NCBI RefSeq assembly: GCF_020715685.1
Contig: NZ_CP085840.1
Span: 806,001-870,000, forward strand
Length of the DNA: 64,000 bases
Source of the DNA: Dermatobacter hominis
GTDB lineage: Bacteria > Actinomycetota > Acidimicrobiia > Acidimicrobiales > Microtrichaceae
Direction of reading: 5' to 3'
Below are positions 1-7,570 of the stretch, in pieces. A program made the position numbers and the translations under genes. How positions within the stretch are numbered: position 1 is the first letter of the stretch; every line of letters begins with the position of its first letter. The notes beneath the pieces were generated by a model, which had not been told where the DNA came from, made no database searches, and worked only from the letters and a program-made list of their open reading frames with translations.

Positions 1-546
1 GTCGGTCGCGGCCAGGAGCGACGCGTGGGTGTGGCGCACCGCCTTGGGCATGCCGGTGGTCCCCGAGCTGAACACGAGCACCGCCTCCCCCGACCCGTCC
101 CCCTCTGGTCGCGGCGGCTCGTCGCCCGCGGCGTCGACGGGGCGGCTGATCGCCGCGGCGTCGAGGTCGACCACGGCGTCGGCCCCGAGGCGGTCGGCCA
201 GGATCCCGCCGTCGCCGGCGTCGACCAGGGCTCGCCGGGCCCCGGTGAGGTCGAGGGCGTGGTCCACCTCTCGCTCGCGCCACGCGGGGCTGAGGAGCAC
301 CGCCGCGGCGCCGAGCCGGCAGAGGGCGAGCACGGCGACCGGCAGCTCGGCCCGGTTGCCGCTGCGGACGGCCACCCGGTCGCCCGGGCGCACGCCCCAG
401 CGGTCGAGCTGCGACGCGAGCCCGGTGCAGGCCGCGTCGAGCTCGGCGAAGGACCAGGACCGGTCGCCCTCCCGGATCGCGGCCCGCCCGCCGTGGGTGG
501 CCGCGGCGTCGGTGAGCACCGCGTCGAGCCGACCGGACCGGGCCAT
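1..546 (-). CDS. Acyl-CoA synthetase (AMP-binding), N-terminal part only
   Basis: Class I adenylate-forming ligase that should activate a carboxylic acid to its CoA thioester. About 182 residues are visible before the gene leaves the left edge. The P-loop-like motif SSGTTGMPKAV lies near the visible end (about residues 161-171), and the residues before it read like the N-terminal half of a FadD-type enzyme (fold motif RPGDRVAVRSGNRAEL). The ATG at 546 was taken as start; an in-frame GTG three codons upstream (555) is equally possible. It is the last visible gene of the leftward run behind the two acyl-CoA dehydrogenases, 40 bases after them, so it probably activates the acid those enzymes desaturate. 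The substrate cannot be read from the sequence. Confidence 0.9.
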   Translation of the reverse strand, partial: MARSGRLDAVLTDAAATHGGRAAIREGDRSWSFAELDAACTGLASQLDRWGVRPGDRVAVRSGNRAELPVAVLALCRLGAAAVLLSPAWREREVDHALDLTGARRALVDAGDGGILADRLGADAVVDLDAAAISRPVDAAGDEPPRPEGDGSGEAVLVFSSGTTGMPKAVRHTHASLLAATD

Positions 547-586
547 CGTCGTCACCGCTGCCAGGGCCCTGTCGCGGCCCGCGCCG

Positions 587-1555
587 TCAGGCCGCGCCGG
601 CGGCCATCACGGCCGCGGGGTAGGCGGGATCGACGCCGGAGGTGCGGAGCCAGGCGCCGAGCTCGTGGGTCAGCTCCGCCGAGGAGCCGAGCAGGGCGTC
701 GAGCAGCAGCACGCGGCTGTGGAACAGGTGGTGGTCGTGCTCGGCGGTGAAGCCGATGCCCCCGAAGGCCTGCAGGGCCCGGTCGCAGGCCCGCCGGCCG
801 TTCCGGCCGGCGATGGCCTTCACGACCTCGCCGAACCGCTCGGGAGGGTCGCGCCGGACGTCGACCCCGCGCCGCACGACCGCGTCGACGGCCACGCAGT
901 CGGTGCCCGCCCACGACAGCAGGTGGCGCAGCGCCTGGAACGTGCCGATCGGACGGCCGAACTGCTCACGGACGCACGCGTACTCCGTGGCCATCCCGAC
1001 GACCTGCTCGGCGGCGCCCAGGATCTCGGCCGCGGCGCCGAGCCGGCCCAGGTAGGCAGCACGAGCCCGGACCGCGGCGGCCGGCGCTTCGGGCAGGTCC
1101 GGGCGGCGACCGGCGAGGTCGACCTCGACCTCGACGACGGACAGCCGTCCGGGGACCTCGATCTCGGTGCGCCCGACGTCGCCGGCCTCGACGACGTGGG
1201 CGCCACGACCGGGCTCGTCGAAGAGGATCGAGCGGTCCGACGCCGCCCCGGTGAGCACCCACACGTCGCCCCGGGCCGGCGAGCGGCGGGCGATCGCGGC
1301 CACGATCGACCCGGGCGCCGCGCCCAGCAGCTCGACGTGGGGCTGGGCCAGCAGGCCGCCGAGGGCCGGCGTGTCGGCGAGCTGGCGGCCCTGGGCCCGC
1401 AGCGCGCCGATGACGGCCGAGGCCGCCTCGTCGTCGTCGAGCGCCGGCAGCAGGTCCCACCACGTGAGCGCGTCGAGTGCGGCGTCGCCCTGCTCGGCGC
1501 CCATCGCCCGCACCGCGGCGGCCGTGAACTCGTCGTCGACGGCGATCGCGGTCAC
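587..1555 (-). CDS. Acyl-CoA dehydrogenase, small subunit type (FadE28-like)
   Basis: FAD-dependent acyl-CoA dehydrogenase of 322 residues, shorter than the usual 380-400. It keeps the C-terminal four-helix half: REQFGRPIGTFQALRH (FAD-contact helix) and GGIGFTAEHDHHLFHSR near residue 285. The N-terminal half is degenerate and lacks the usual SEPDAGSD motif. Its GTG start overlaps the stop of the larger acyl-CoA dehydrogenase by four bases (GTGA), so the two are translationally coupled. In mycobacterial steroid catabolism, small/large FadE pairs (FadE28-FadE29, FadE26-FadE27) form alpha2beta2 heterotetramers acting on bulky steroid-CoA. The same arrangement is inferred here from size, coupling and motif distribution. 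Confidence 0.93.
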   Translation of the reverse strand: MTAIAVDDEFTAAAVRAMGAEQGDAALDALTWWDLLPALDDDEAASAVIGALRAQGRQLADTPALGGLLAQPHVELLGAAPGSIVAAIARRSPARGDVWVLTGAASDRSILFDEPGRGAHVVEAGDVGRTEIEVPGRLSVVEVEVDLAGRRPDLPEAPAAAVRARAAYLGRLGAAAEILGAAEQVVGMATEYACVREQFGRPIGTFQALRHLLSWAGTDCVAVDAVVRRGVDVRRDPPERFGEVVKAIAGRNGRRACDRALQAFGGIGFTAEHDHHLFHSRVLLLDALLGSSAELTHELGAWLRTSGVDPAYPAAVMAAGAA

Positions 1556-2703
1556 GGCAGCCCCAGGATCTGCTTGGCGATCGTGTCGAGCTGCATCTGC
1601 TGCGACCCGCCGTAGACGGTGACGATCCGGGAGAAGAGGTACTCCTGCCGCCGCACCGCCACGTCGGGGACCTGCAGTCCCACGGCGATGTCGGGATCGC
1701 CGGCCAGCGCCCGGTCGTGGACCGACTGCTCGGCGGCGCAGAGCAGCAGCTTGTTGAAGGCGGCGCGCGGTCCGAGGGTGGCGCCGGTCGCGTGCGCCGC
1801 GATGCCGTCGTAGCCCGCAGCCGTGGCCGCGGCGAGGTCGAGCAGCGCGTCGCCGAGCGCGGCGTCGTCGCGGCCGGTGGCCCGGTGGGCGGTTGCGAGG
1901 AGCTCCTGGTACTGGAAGCAGTGGCGGAACCAGGCGAACGTCCCGCGCTCGTGGCTCAGGATGTGCATGGCGACCGCCCAGCCGCCGCCGACCTCGCCGA
2001 CGACGCGGTCGGCCGGGACGTGCACGTCCTCGAAGTGGACCTCGGCCAGCTCGTCGGTGCCGTTGGCCTGCTCGATCGCCCGGACCTCGACGCCGGGCTG
2101 GCGCAGGTCGACGACCAGCGCGGTCAGTCCCCGGTGCCGCGACGCGGCGTCGCCGGTCCGGACCAGCAGCAGGCACCACGTGGCGTACCGGGCCCAGCTC
2201 GTCCAGATCTTGTTGCCGTTCACGACGTAGTGGTCGCCGTCGAGCACCGCGGTCGTCCGGAGGCTCGGCAGGTCCGAACCCGCGTCGGGCTCGGAGAACC
2301 CCTGCGCCCAGAGCTGGCGCCCCGACAGGTACTCGGGGAGCAGCTCGGCGACGAGGTCGGTCGGGCCGTGGGCCGCGAGCACCGGGGCGAGGATCTCGAG
2401 GTGCTCGAACAGCGCCATGCCGGGGAGGCCGCGGCGGGCCAGCGCCTCCCACATCGCGGCCCGGTGGACGATCGAGCCGCCGGCACCCCCGAGCTCGACC
2501 GGCCAACCGACCCGCGACCAGCCGGCTGCGTGGAGGTCGCCCATGAACCGGCGGAGGACCTCGACGCGCCGCTCGTAGTCGGGCTCGGGCTCGCAGGCGG
2601 CGGCCAGCGAGTCGGGACCGGGGTCGAGCCAGCGGGCCAGCTCGGTCGAGTAGGTCGGCAGGTCGAGCGGGCGGTCGACGGTGTCCGGGGCCAGCGCTGA
2701 CAT
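1552..2703 (-). CDS. Acyl-CoA dehydrogenase, large subunit type (FadE29-like)
   Basis: FAD acyl-CoA dehydrogenase of 383 residues with the FAD/substrate motif SEPDAGSDLPSLRT (about 138-151) and the middle beta domain (NGNKIWTSWARYATW). At the place of the usual catalytic glutamate (EGTNEIQ) it reads VYGGSQQMQ, so the base is missing there and must come from elsewhere or from the partner subunit. Start chosen at ATG 2703: upstream lie TACATT (2716-2711) and TTGCGG (2739-2734) 17 bases apart, putting the transcript start at or next to the ATG. A 16-base perfect palindrome spans the -10 and the start codon. It forms a coupled pair with the following 322-residue dehydrogenase. Confidence 0.95.
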   Translation of the reverse strand: MSALAPDTVDRPLDLPTYSTELARWLDPGPDSLAAACEPEPDYERRVEVLRRFMGDLHAAGWSRVGWPVELGGAGGSIVHRAAMWEALARRGLPGMALFEHLEILAPVLAAHGPTDLVAELLPEYLSGRQLWAQGFSEPDAGSDLPSLRTTAVLDGDHYVVNGNKIWTSWARYATWCLLLVRTGDAASRHRGLTALVVDLRQPGVEVRAIEQANGTDELAEVHFEDVHVPADRVVGEVGGGWAVAMHILSHERGTFAWFRHCFQYQELLATAHRATGRDDAALGDALLDLAAATAAGYDGIAAHATGATLGPRAAFNKLLLCAAEQSVHDRALAGDPDIAVGLQVPDVAVRRQEYLFSRIVTVYGGSQQMQLDTIAKQILGLP

Positions 2704-2739
2704 TGACGTCAATGTAGAAAACGGTGGCCGACGCCGCAA
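2700..2739 (-). promoter_or_regulatory. Promoter with 16-bp palindromic operator at the start codon of the acyl-CoA dehydrogenase pair
   Basis: ACATTGACGTCAATGT at 2700-2715 is a perfect palindrome centred between 2707 and 2708. On the minus strand it overlaps the likely -10 TACATT (2716-2711) and the ATG (2703-2701). A TTGCGG at 2739-2734 with a 17-base spacer is a fair -35. A dimeric repressor bound here would block a leaderless transcript. The binding protein is not identified; a TetR-type repressor is a guess from the symmetry. Confidence 0.6.
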
Positions 2740-2782
2740 CCGCAGCGCCGGGCGACCGCACGATCGCGGCGGCCTCGGGGCG

Positions 2783-3553
2783 CTACTTCGGCGGGAACCG
2801 CAGCGCGCCGTCGAGGCGGATGTTCTCGCCGTTGAGGTAGTCGTTGCGCACGATCGACTCGACCAGGAGCGCGAACTCGTCGGGCCGCCCCATGCGCTTG
2901 GGGTTGACGATGCTGCCGACGAGCTTCTCCTTCAGCTGCTCCGGCGCGGACTCCATGATCGGGGTGCCCATCGTCCCGGGGGCGATCGCGCACACGCGGA
3001 TACCGACCGGGGCGAGGTCGCGGGCGAGCGGGAGCGACATGCCGAGGATCGCCGCCTTGGCCGCGCCGTACGCGAGCTGACCGGTCTGGCCCTCGAGGCC
3101 CGCGATCGACGCGGTGTTCACGACCACGCCGCGCTGGCCGTCCTCGTCGGCGTCGTGCTCGGAGATCGCAGCGGCGGCGAGCCGCGTGACGTTGAAGGTG
3201 CCGACGGCGTTCATCGCCATCGTGTCGATGAAGCCCTGCTTGTCGTGGGGCGTGCCGTCCCGGCTGAGCGTCCGCCAGCCACCGGTCGCTCCGCCGGCCA
3301 CGTTGACGACGATCGACAGGGTGCCCACACCCTCGGCGGCGGCGATGGCGCCGGCCACGTCGTCGTCGTCGGTCACGTCGCCGCCGACGCCGACTGCGGC
3401 GTCGCCGAGCTCGTCGGCGAGGGCCACCGCCCGGTCGCCGTCGCGGTCGAACACCGCGACGCCGACGCCGAGGTCGACGAGGTGGCGGACGGTCGCCGCC
3501 CCGAGGCCGCCGGCCCCTCCGGTCACGATCGCGGAACGGCCTTCGAGCTGCAT
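2783..3553 (-). CDS. SDR family 3-hydroxyacyl-CoA dehydrogenase (HSD10-like)
   Basis: Short-chain dehydrogenase of 256 residues. It has the NAD motif TGGAGGLG (about 11-18), NVAGG in place of NNAG, the catalytic Ser in NTASIAG, and Tyr/Lys in YGAAK. The insertion between strand 4 and the catalytic Ser (ISEHDADEDGQRGVVVNTAS) and the ending GENIRLDGALRFPPK resemble the HSD10/FabG-like 3-hydroxyacyl-CoA dehydrogenases of beta-oxidation. AGGGGG lies five bases before the ATG. It sits between an enoyl-CoA hydratase and the acyl-CoA dehydrogenase pair, so it can supply the NAD-dependent third step of the same spiral. An alcohol of another ring intermediate is an alternative substrate. Confidence 0.93.
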   Translation of the reverse strand: MQLEGRSAIVTGGAGGLGAATVRHLVDLGVGVAVFDRDGDRAVALADELGDAAVGVGGDVTDDDDVAGAIAAAEGVGTLSIVVNVAGGATGGWRTLSRDGTPHDKQGFIDTMAMNAVGTFNVTRLAAAAISEHDADEDGQRGVVVNTASIAGLEGQTGQLAYGAAKAAILGMSLPLARDLAPVGIRVCAIAPGTMGTPIMESAPEQLKEKLVGSIVNPKRMGRPDEFALLVESIVRNDYLNGENIRLDGALRFPPK

Positions 3554-3647
3554 CTGGTCCCCCTGTTGGTGAGTGCCGGCCGAGGTCGGTCGGCCGGCGG
3601 TCGGACAGTACGGCCCGGCACCGGTGCCGGCGCCGGTGGCGTCCCGC

Positions 3648-4412
3648 TCAGCGAGAGCGCTCGAGCATGCGGGCGAGGTTCGCCCGGAACGCGGGTTCGT
3701 CGAACGACCGGGTCTCGGCGTCGATGCTCGGGCGCAGCACCGAGTCGACCGCGGCGCGCAGTGCGGTGTTCAGCGCGACCTTCGTCTCGCGCACCGCCTG
3801 CGGGGGCAGCGCGGCCAGGCGCCGGGCCAGCTCGGTGGCGACGTCGAGCGCCGTGCCGGTCGGCACGACCCGGTTGGCGAGCCCCAGCTCGAGCGCCTGG
3901 GCCGCGGGGAGGCGGTCCCCGAGCAGCAGGAACTCCTTGGCCCGCAGCAGGCTGGTCAGGAGCGGCCACGTCAGGGCGCCGCCGTCGGCCGCCACGAGGC
4001 CGAGCATGACGTGCGGGTCGGCGTAGTACGCCTGCTCCTCCATCACGACGAGGTCGCTCATCGCGGCCAGGCTGCAGCCCAGCCCGACGGCCGGGCCGTT
4101 GACCGCGGCGACGATCGGCACGGGCACGGCGGTCATCGCCTCGACGATGTCCACCCCCTCGGCCATGATCCGCTCGCGCAGCGCGAGGTCCCCGGTCATG
4201 CGCTGCAGCAGGTCGAGGTCGCCACCACCCGAGAAGGCCCGCCCGCTGCCGGTCAGCACGATCGCCAGCACGTCGGGGTCCGCCGACAGCCTCGGCCAGA
4301 CCGCCGCGAGCGCGCCGTGCAGCGCCTCGTCGGTCGCGTTCAGCGACTCGGGCCGGTTCAACGTCACGACGGCGATGCCGTCGTCGACCGCCACCAGGAG
4401 CTCGTCACCCAT
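3648..4412 (-). CDS. Enoyl-CoA hydratase/isomerase (crotonase fold)
   Basis: Crotonase-family protein of 254 residues, normal length for EchA. The oxyanion-hole regions read GSGRAFSGGGDLDLL (about 55-69) and NGPAVGLGCSLAAMSDL. At the position of the second hydratase glutamate the protein reads ADGGALTWPLL, so one catalytic acid may be missing and isomerase or another crotonase activity is possible. GAGGAGG stands eight bases before the ATG. Divided from the next hydratase by only 27 bases, it belongs to the leftward P450/EchA/SDR/FadE run. Confidence 0.92.
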   Translation of the reverse strand: MGDELLVAVDDGIAVVTLNRPESLNATDEALHGALAAVWPRLSADPDVLAIVLTGSGRAFSGGGDLDLLQRMTGDLALRERIMAEGVDIVEAMTAVPVPIVAAVNGPAVGLGCSLAAMSDLVVMEEQAYYADPHVMLGLVAADGGALTWPLLTSLLRAKEFLLLGDRLPAAQALELGLANRVVPTGTALDVATELARRLAALPPQAVRETKVALNTALRAAVDSVLRPSIDAETRSFDEPAFRANLARMLERSR

Positions 4413-4439
4413 CGTGTCCCTCCTCGTCCCGTCCGACCC

Positions 4440-5336
4440 TCAGCCCTCGGCCCGGACCTGGTCGCGACGCGCCGGCACGACGGGCGGCGCCTCCTTCCAG
4501 TTCGGGACGCCGTCGGACTCCTGGGCGATCGGGTACCGGTCGTCGTGCACCTGCGCCCAGTGCGAGTGGTTCAGCTCGTGCAGCGTGAAGCACGCGTTGA
4601 GCGCGTTGTAGAAGCCCATGTTGTCGACGCTCTGGTTGACCGCCTCCTTGATGAGCAGGGCGGCCATCGTCGGGGTGTCCGCGATGCGGCGTGCGAACTC
4701 GAGGGTGCGCTCCGGCAGCTCGTCGACCGGGAACACCTTGGACACCATGCCGAGCTGGTACGCCTCGTCGACCGACAGCGAGTCGCCGGTGAGCAGGAGC
4801 TCCTTCGCCTTCCTCGGACCGAACTCCCACGGGTGGGCGAAGTACTCGACGCCGCACATCCCCAGGCGGGTGCCGACCACGTCCGCGAACACCACGTCGT
4901 CGGCGGCGACGATGAGGTCGCAGGCCCACATGAGCATCAGCCCCGCGGCGTACACCGGCCCGTGCACCTGGGCGATCGTGATCTTGCGCAGGTTGCGCCA
5001 GCGCCGGGTGTTCTCGAAGTAGTGGTGCCACTCCTGGAGCATCAGGCGCTCGGCCCCCTGGCGGGTGGCGCCGTTCTCCTGCCACGACGGATGCGTCTGC
5101 ATCTCCTCGATCGACACCTTCGAGCCGAGGTCGTGGCCCGAGGTGAACATGGGGCCGGCGCCGCCGAGGATCACCACGCGCACGTCGTCGTCGGCCTCGG
5201 CCCGCAGGAAGGCGTCGTGCAGCTCCACGAGCATCCCGCGGTTCTGGGCGTTCCGCGCCTCGGGCCGGTCCAGCAGGATCCGCACGATGCGGCCGTCGTC
5301 GAGCGGCTCGTAGCGGACGTACTCGTACTCGGACAT
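4440..5336 (-). CDS. Enoyl-CoA hydratase family protein, long form
   Basis: Crotonase-fold protein of 298 residues, about 40 longer than typical because of a C-terminal tail (HWAQVHDDRYPIAQESDG onward) and an insertion after the first oxyanion motif (GPMFTSGHDLGSK, then HPSWQENGATRQGAERL). The second oxyanion motif is HGPVYAAGLMLMWACDLI. Proteins of this long type occur in actinobacterial steroid and lipid clusters as EchA paralogues of uncertain substrate. It is 70 bases downstream of a P450 and 27 bases before a shorter EchA, so two different crotonase reactions are served by the same transcript. Confidence 0.92.
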   Translation of the reverse strand: MSEYEYVRYEPLDDGRIVRILLDRPEARNAQNRGMLVELHDAFLRAEADDDVRVVILGGAGPMFTSGHDLGSKVSIEEMQTHPSWQENGATRQGAERLMLQEWHHYFENTRRWRNLRKITIAQVHGPVYAAGLMLMWACDLIVAADDVVFADVVGTRLGMCGVEYFAHPWEFGPRKAKELLLTGDSLSVDEAYQLGMVSKVFPVDELPERTLEFARRIADTPTMAALLIKEAVNQSVDNMGFYNALNACFTLHELNHSHWAQVHDDRYPIAQESDGVPNWKEAPPVVPARRDQVRAEG

Positions 5337-5406
5337 GGTGTGCGTGCTCCCTCGATCGGATGTCTGGTTCGGTCGGGCCGCCGGCGGGCGACCGTCGTGG
5401 CGGTGG

Positions 5407-6591
5407 TCAGCCGGTGCGCACCGGCAGCCGCTCCCACCCCCGCACGTGGGCGGTGTGGGCCTGCTTGGCGTTGTCCCAGTCGACGTCCCACTCGGGCCAC
5501 CGGTCGAGCACCTCGTCGAGCGCGACCCGCCCCTCGACGCGGGCGAGCGCGGCGCCGAGGCAGAAGTGGATGCCGTGGCCGAAGCTGAGGTGGCTGCGCT
5601 GCTCCCGGTGGATGTCGAAGCGGTCGCCGTCGGCGAACTCCCGGTCGTCGCGGTTGGCCGACCCGTTGAGCAGCACGATCACGCTGCCCGCGGGGAGGTG
5701 CTCGCCGTACCACTCGACGTCGCGGGAGCAGACCCTCGCCTGGACCGGCGACGGCGCCTCGAAGCGCAGGATCTCCTCGACCGCCTGGTTGACGAGCGAC
5801 CGGTCCTCCACGATCTGGCGGCGCTGGTCGGGGTGCTCGGCCAGCAGCTTGCCCGTCCAGCCGATCAGCCGCGTCGCCGTCTCGTTGCCCGCGCCGGCGA
5901 TCATCACGATGTACAGCAGGGCCTCGTCGCGGGTGAGCGTGCGGACGGTCCCGGTCTCGTCGGTGAACTCCGTGTGGATGAGCTCGCTCATCAGGTCGTC
6001 GCGCGGGTGCGCCATGCGGTCGTCGACGTATGGGCTGAAGTCGACGCCGCCGAAGGGCCCCTCGTCGCGGTCCACGTCGAGCGAGAGGGCCGCGTCCATG
6101 CGGTCGCGGATCTCCTCCTGGTCGTCCTCGGGGATGCCGAGCAGCATCCCGATCGTGCGCATGGGCATCTGCGCGCCGAGGTCGGCGATGAAGTCGAACC
6201 CGCCCGAGCCGACCAGCGGGTCGAGGCTGCGAGCGCAGAAGGCCCGGACCTGGTCCTCGAGCGCGTTCATGCGGCGCGGCGTGAACACCCGGGACAGGAG
6301 GCCGCGGTGCACGTCGTGGACCGGCGGGTCCTCCATGAGGATGATCCCCGCCGGGACCTCGATCCCGGCCTTGATGAAGTCGAGCGTGGACCCCTTGCCG
6401 GAGCGGTAGGCGTCCCAGTCGCGCATCGCCTCCTGGACGTCCGCGAAGCGGCTCAGCGCCCAGAAGTCGTGGCGCTCGTTGTACCAGAGGGGCGCCTCCT
6501 CCCGGAGCCGGCGCCACACCGGGTACGGGTCCCGGTCGAGCTCGATGTCGAACGGGTCGTAGTAGAGCTCGGGCTCCTCGACGGTGGTCAC
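5407..6591 (-). CDS. Cytochrome P450
   Basis: Soluble bacterial P450 of 394 residues. The I-helix reads AGAGNET (about 231-237), the ExxR motif is EILR, and the heme-binding loop is FGHGIHFCLGAALAR with the ligand near Cys344. The GTG at 6591 was chosen because GGAGG precedes it by five bases and the protein then starts right before YYDPFDIELDRDPYPVWRRL, the usual P450 N-terminus; a longer upstream reading is low-complexity. Closely similar in layout to the P450s at 7571 and 44917 (YYDPYD/HYDPYT start, GWE(R/T)LPVR end). It probably hydroxylates the hydrophobic substrate whose acyl chain the downstream enzymes degrade. No ferredoxin adjoins it. Confidence 0.95.
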   Translation of the reverse strand: MTTVEEPELYYDPFDIELDRDPYPVWRRLREEAPLWYNERHDFWALSRFADVQEAMRDWDAYRSGKGSTLDFIKAGIEVPAGIILMEDPPVHDVHRGLLSRVFTPRRMNALEDQVRAFCARSLDPLVGSGGFDFIADLGAQMPMRTIGMLLGIPEDDQEEIRDRMDAALSLDVDRDEGPFGGVDFSPYVDDRMAHPRDDLMSELIHTEFTDETGTVRTLTRDEALLYIVMIAGAGNETATRLIGWTGKLLAEHPDQRRQIVEDRSLVNQAVEEILRFEAPSPVQARVCSRDVEWYGEHLPAGSVIVLLNGSANRDDREFADGDRFDIHREQRSHLSFGHGIHFCLGAALARVEGRVALDEVLDRWPEWDVDWDNAKQAHTAHVRGWERLPVRTG

Positions 6592-6750
6592 TCCGGCCTC
6601 CTGCTCGCCCTCGGACCGGCCACCCCGGAGCCGGCGGCACCGCCGCCCGCACCACCGTCGCCGACCGGCGTTCCCCCGGCGCTCGTGCCCCCGCCGGGAT
6701 CGGATGGACGTCGGCGGCGACCATAACACCGGCCGATCGGAGGGGTGATT

Positions 6751-6766
6751 CCGACGTCGACGTCGG
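6751..6766. promoter_or_regulatory. 16-bp perfect palindrome in the divergent P450/DUF427 gap
   Basis: CCGACGTCGACGTCGG is perfectly self-complementary. It lies in the 269-base gap between the leftward P450 (start 6591) and the rightward DUF427 gene (start 6861), followed by GGTTACCGTCC, a possible -10 for the rightward gene. An operator is plausible, but a GC-rich genome produces some palindromes by chance. Nothing else recognisable was seen in this gap. Confidence 0.35.
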
Positions 6767-6860
6767 TTACCGTCCCCACGGTGGAGCCGCCGGCCGTCGT
6801 CCTGCACCCGGGAACACCGACGGCGGCCCCCGTCCAGCGGGCCCTCCCGGCGGGGTCGGC

Positions 6861-7538
6861 GTGAGCCTCACCCACGTCCGCGGACCGCTGGGCACGGAGC
6901 CGGCCGGCTCGTCCTCCCCTGCCCTGCCCGACGGCGGCACCACCTACGTCGAGCCGCACCCGCGCCGGATCCGCGGCGTGGTCGACGGGGTCGCGGTGAT
7001 CGACACCGAGCGGGCCCTGCTCGTGCACCGCCCGGGCCGCACCCTCCAGTACGCCTTCCCGGCCGACGCCGTGGCGGACCTGCCGTCCGAGCCCGCTCCC
7101 CTGTCGCCCGGCTTCGTCACCGTGCCGTGGGACGCGGTCGACACCTGGACCGAGGAGGGACGGGAGCTCGTGCACTACCCGCCCAACCCGTACCACCGGG
7201 TCGACTGCCGTCCGGGCGACCGACGGCTGCGCGTCGAGGTCGCCGGCGAGGTGCTCGTCGACGCCGACCGCACCGTCGCGCTGTTCGAGACCGGGCTCGC
7301 GCCGCGGCTGTACGTGGAGCCGGGGCTCGTCCGCACCGACCTGCTGCGCCGGTCCTCGACGTCGACCTACTGCAACTACAAGGGCTGGGCGACGTACTGG
7401 GACGCCGTCGTCGACGGGTCCATCGTGGCCGACGTCGCCTGGTCCTACGAGGAGCCGCTGGCCGAGAGCACCGCCATCGCCGGGCACCTGTCGTTCGACG
7501 CGGCGCGCGCCGCGGTCGTCGCCGAGCTGCCGGGCTGA
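6861..7538 (+). CDS. DUF427 domain-containing protein
   Basis: A 225-residue protein with two similar halves of the DUF427 type. The first covers IRGVVDGVAVIDTERALLVHR and continues to the AFPADAV segment; the second covers RRLRVEVAGEVLVDADRTVALFETG to YCNYKGWATYWDAVVDG. The motif YCNYKG(W/T)A..W is characteristic of the family, whose biochemical function is unknown. A small beta-rich fold is expected, with no signal peptide or membrane segment. GTG start at 6861 was chosen because it opens the conserved region. It stands alone on the plus strand between two leftward P450 genes, so a role linked to the same substrate is only a guess from position. Confidence 0.88.
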   Translation: MSLTHVRGPLGTEPAGSSSPALPDGGTTYVEPHPRRIRGVVDGVAVIDTERALLVHRPGRTLQYAFPADAVADLPSEPAPLSPGFVTVPWDAVDTWTEEGRELVHYPPNPYHRVDCRPGDRRLRVEVAGEVLVDADRTVALFETGLAPRLYVEPGLVRTDLLRRSSTSTYCNYKGWATYWDAVVDGSIVADVAWSYEEPLAESTAIAGHLSFDAARAAVVAELPG

Positions 7539-7570
7539 GCGCGCCGGTCCGGCCGGCCGGGCCCCGACGC

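Noticed and set aside
25-1622. Long plus-strand reading frames opposite the acyl-CoA synthetase and dehydrogenase genes
   Set aside because: They are Arg/Pro/Ala-rich antisense frames caused by high GC and have no family motif; the minus-strand frames carry conserved motifs.
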